Source: Neglectibacter sp. X58
GTDB taxonomy: Bacteria; Bacillota; Clostridia; Oscillospirales; Acutalibacteraceae
Length of the DNA: 64,000 bases
Assembly: GCF_009936035.1 (NCBI RefSeq)
Contig: NZ_QWEO01000003.1
Coordinates: forward strand, 62,001 to 126,000
Direction of reading: 5' to 3'
The notes under the pieces were generated by a model, which ran no database searches, had not been told where the DNA came from, and was given only the letters and a program-made list of their open reading frames with translations. The translations under genes were made by a program, and so were the position numbers. Shown piece after piece: positions 62,731-64,000 of the stretch. Numbering within the stretch: position 1 is the stretch's first letter; each line of letters begins with the position of its first letter.

Positions 62731-64000
62731 ATGCCACAGGAATCAATGATATATGAACAGGCGGCAAATTTGGTGATGGAATATCCTAATACCCATACCG
62801 TCAAGTTTGAAACCTCTAAGGATGAAATCGTTAGTTTGCTTAACGGCTTTAAAGAGAAATTTGCCCCGGAAGTCCTAAAATCCTTAAGTGACAATGAGTT
62901 GCTTGGCTATCTTTTCTTAACTGTAGATGGCAATAATGACAGCCTATGCTATCATTTGGAGTTTAATCCGAAACTGAAAAGGACGTTCGGAAGCATTTCG
63001 GGTGGCTCGTCCTTTAAGTTCGGTCTCTTCCAGCGTCAAGAAGATGGAACATGGACTACTGGCGCTCCAAAGACACCACAAGTTCTTTCAGAGACAGAAG
63101 CATTGCAGCTTGGCAAGACAATCCGTGACAATCTTGTAAATGCTTGTGAGATGATTCAATCTCAAACGCTTAATTCTGTCGAAGATTATGAAAAGCTGGA
63201 TGATGACTTAAATGCATTGATGGGGAAATTCGCTTCCTACGCATGGGTACAGAAATATTTTCACATGATTTTTCCTGATAAGTTTATCGGTTGGTATGTA
63301 ACCGACTGGCTTAAGCATATTCTGTTTGGGTTTGGGATAAATCCAAGCGAAAAATACTATGGAATGAACGGACAGCTTACTCTTATCAAAAAGAGGACAA
63401 GCTATATGTCGCCCAACTTCCAAGATATCTGCTATGCGATGTTTGGAGAAATACGCCATTTTTACAGATTGGGATCATCTGATGAGTCTGAACACTACGC
63501 CGAAAAATGGAAGGAAAAGGGCATTATTGCTATAGGGTGGAAAGAAACCGGCGACCTACTTAATTATATTAAAAATGGATCTCTTGACAGAGATAAGGTG
63601 TCAGAGGCTTTATTGGCGCATTACTATCATAGCGACAAAAAGACGGCATCACGAAAAGCGGGAGAAATGAAATCTTTCTATGAAACATCCTCCTCTTCCG
63701 TTATAACCGTGATGGATGGCTCTCAATTGATAGCTTTTGTTGATGGCCTGTCCCCGTATTTCTATGATGTGAGCGAGAATATGGCGCATCAAAAATCTGG
63801 AGTTTGGCATTCCTCATTTGATGAATCGGATAGACTCCCGGAGGATGAAGGATACTTAACGACCTGTTACGAGATAAAAGAGCCTGAAAATCTTCTGTTC
63901 TTGTATAAAAAGTATTACTGTTCGAACAAATCAGATGGTTCTGCAACTACGATTGACGAGTGTATCCAAATAAAATTTAACACGGGATATCAGTCATCTT
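62731..64000 (+). CDS. Large restriction-type protein, partial at the window end
   Basis: At least 423 residues, open at the right edge. The start ATG after AAAGGGGG encodes MPQESMIYEQAANLVMEYP. A central region (KYFHMIFPDKFIGWYVTDWLKHILFGFG) and then HYAEKWKEKGIIAIGWKETGDLLNYIK resemble the N-terminal DNA-binding parts of McrB-like and related AAA/GTPase restriction proteins. A P-loop, if present, would lie beyond the window. It is 14 bp after the previous gene and in the same operon. Confidence 0.7.
   Translation, partial: MPQESMIYEQAANLVMEYPNTHTVKFETSKDEIVSLLNGFKEKFAPEVLKSLSDNELLGYLFLTVDGNNDSLCYHLEFNPKLKRTFGSISGGSSFKFGLFQRQEDGTWTTGAPKTPQVLSETEALQLGKTIRDNLVNACEMIQSQTLNSVEDYEKLDDDLNALMGKFASYAWVQKYFHMIFPDKFIGWYVTDWLKHILFGFGINPSEKYYGMNGQLTLIKKRTSYMSPNFQDICYAMFGEIRHFYRLGSSDESEHYAEKWKEKGIIAIGWKETGDLLNYIKNGSLDRDKVSEALLAHYYHSDKKTASRKAGEMKSFYETSSSSVITVMDGSQLIAFVDGLSPYFYDVSENMAHQKSGVWHSSFDESDRLPEDEGYLTTCYEIKEPENLLFLYKKYYCSNKSDGSATTIDECIQIKFNTGYQSS

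Overview
The window looks like a chromosome segment of an anaerobic, spore-forming, low-branching Gram-positive, most likely a gut Clostridia of the Oscillospirales type. This is inferred from a single-chain pyruvate:ferredoxin oxidoreductase, a SpoVB-type flippase, a CIRCE-controlled groES-groEL operon, strong AGGAGG ribosome binding sites, canonical TTGACA/TATAAT promoters with 17-bp spacers, GC-rich core genes and a TnpV-type mobile gene. No species can be named from the sequence alone, and no rRNA, tRNA or CRISPR array was seen.

Positions 1-38767 are core chromosome. In order they hold nifJ; a small membrane protein; two tandem XRE regulators; a DUF1835 protein; a CorC/CNNM-type transporter; an MFS transporter; an alkyltransferase-like protein; a sugar-phosphate isomerase-like TIM barrel; prmA; a SpoVB-like flippase; two paralogous esterases; a Fic-like protein with a broken active-site motif; a DUF3892 protein; a six-gene minus-strand sugar operon (FGGY kinase, UlaE-like, VCBS-like, NUDIX, UlaF/AraD-like, UlaG-like); cysK; a MacAB-like export operon with two different adaptor proteins; groES-groEL; htpG; a CAAX-type protease with a repeat-rich N-terminus; and tadA. 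Three families of short non-coding elements with terminal inverted repeats (MITE-like) are scattered here, several sitting directly on gene 3' ends.

Positions 38768-59340 are a mosaic accessory island. It has tnpV, an endonuclease/phosphatase-fold gene coupled to an unknown gene, an N-terminally truncated DNA methyltransferase, a WYL regulator, a compact plus-strand cluster of small glycine-zipper proteins with a DUF697-like protein and a GIY-YIG nuclease, a two-gene unit built on a 1190-residue SIR2-like/STAND-like NTPase, a broken resolvase, two large serine recombinases, a repeat-rich possible origin or regulatory region, a phage lysis remnant (truncated tail-like protein, holin, GH25 endolysin) and a phage DNA polymerase with an internal deletion.

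Positions 59341-64000 carry a restriction-modification operon with its own promoter and a 16-bp palindromic operator: a small HTH protein, two C5-cytosine methyltransferases, an unknown 303-residue protein and the start of a large protein that runs off the window. Its layout resembles the LlaJI and BsuMI systems.

The best candidates for something undescribed are the glycine-zipper/DUF697/GIY-YIG cluster (44021-45961), with its repeated leader hairpins, and the adjacent NTPase plus partner (46086-50622). Both lie in what reads as a defence island between a WYL regulator and recombinases.
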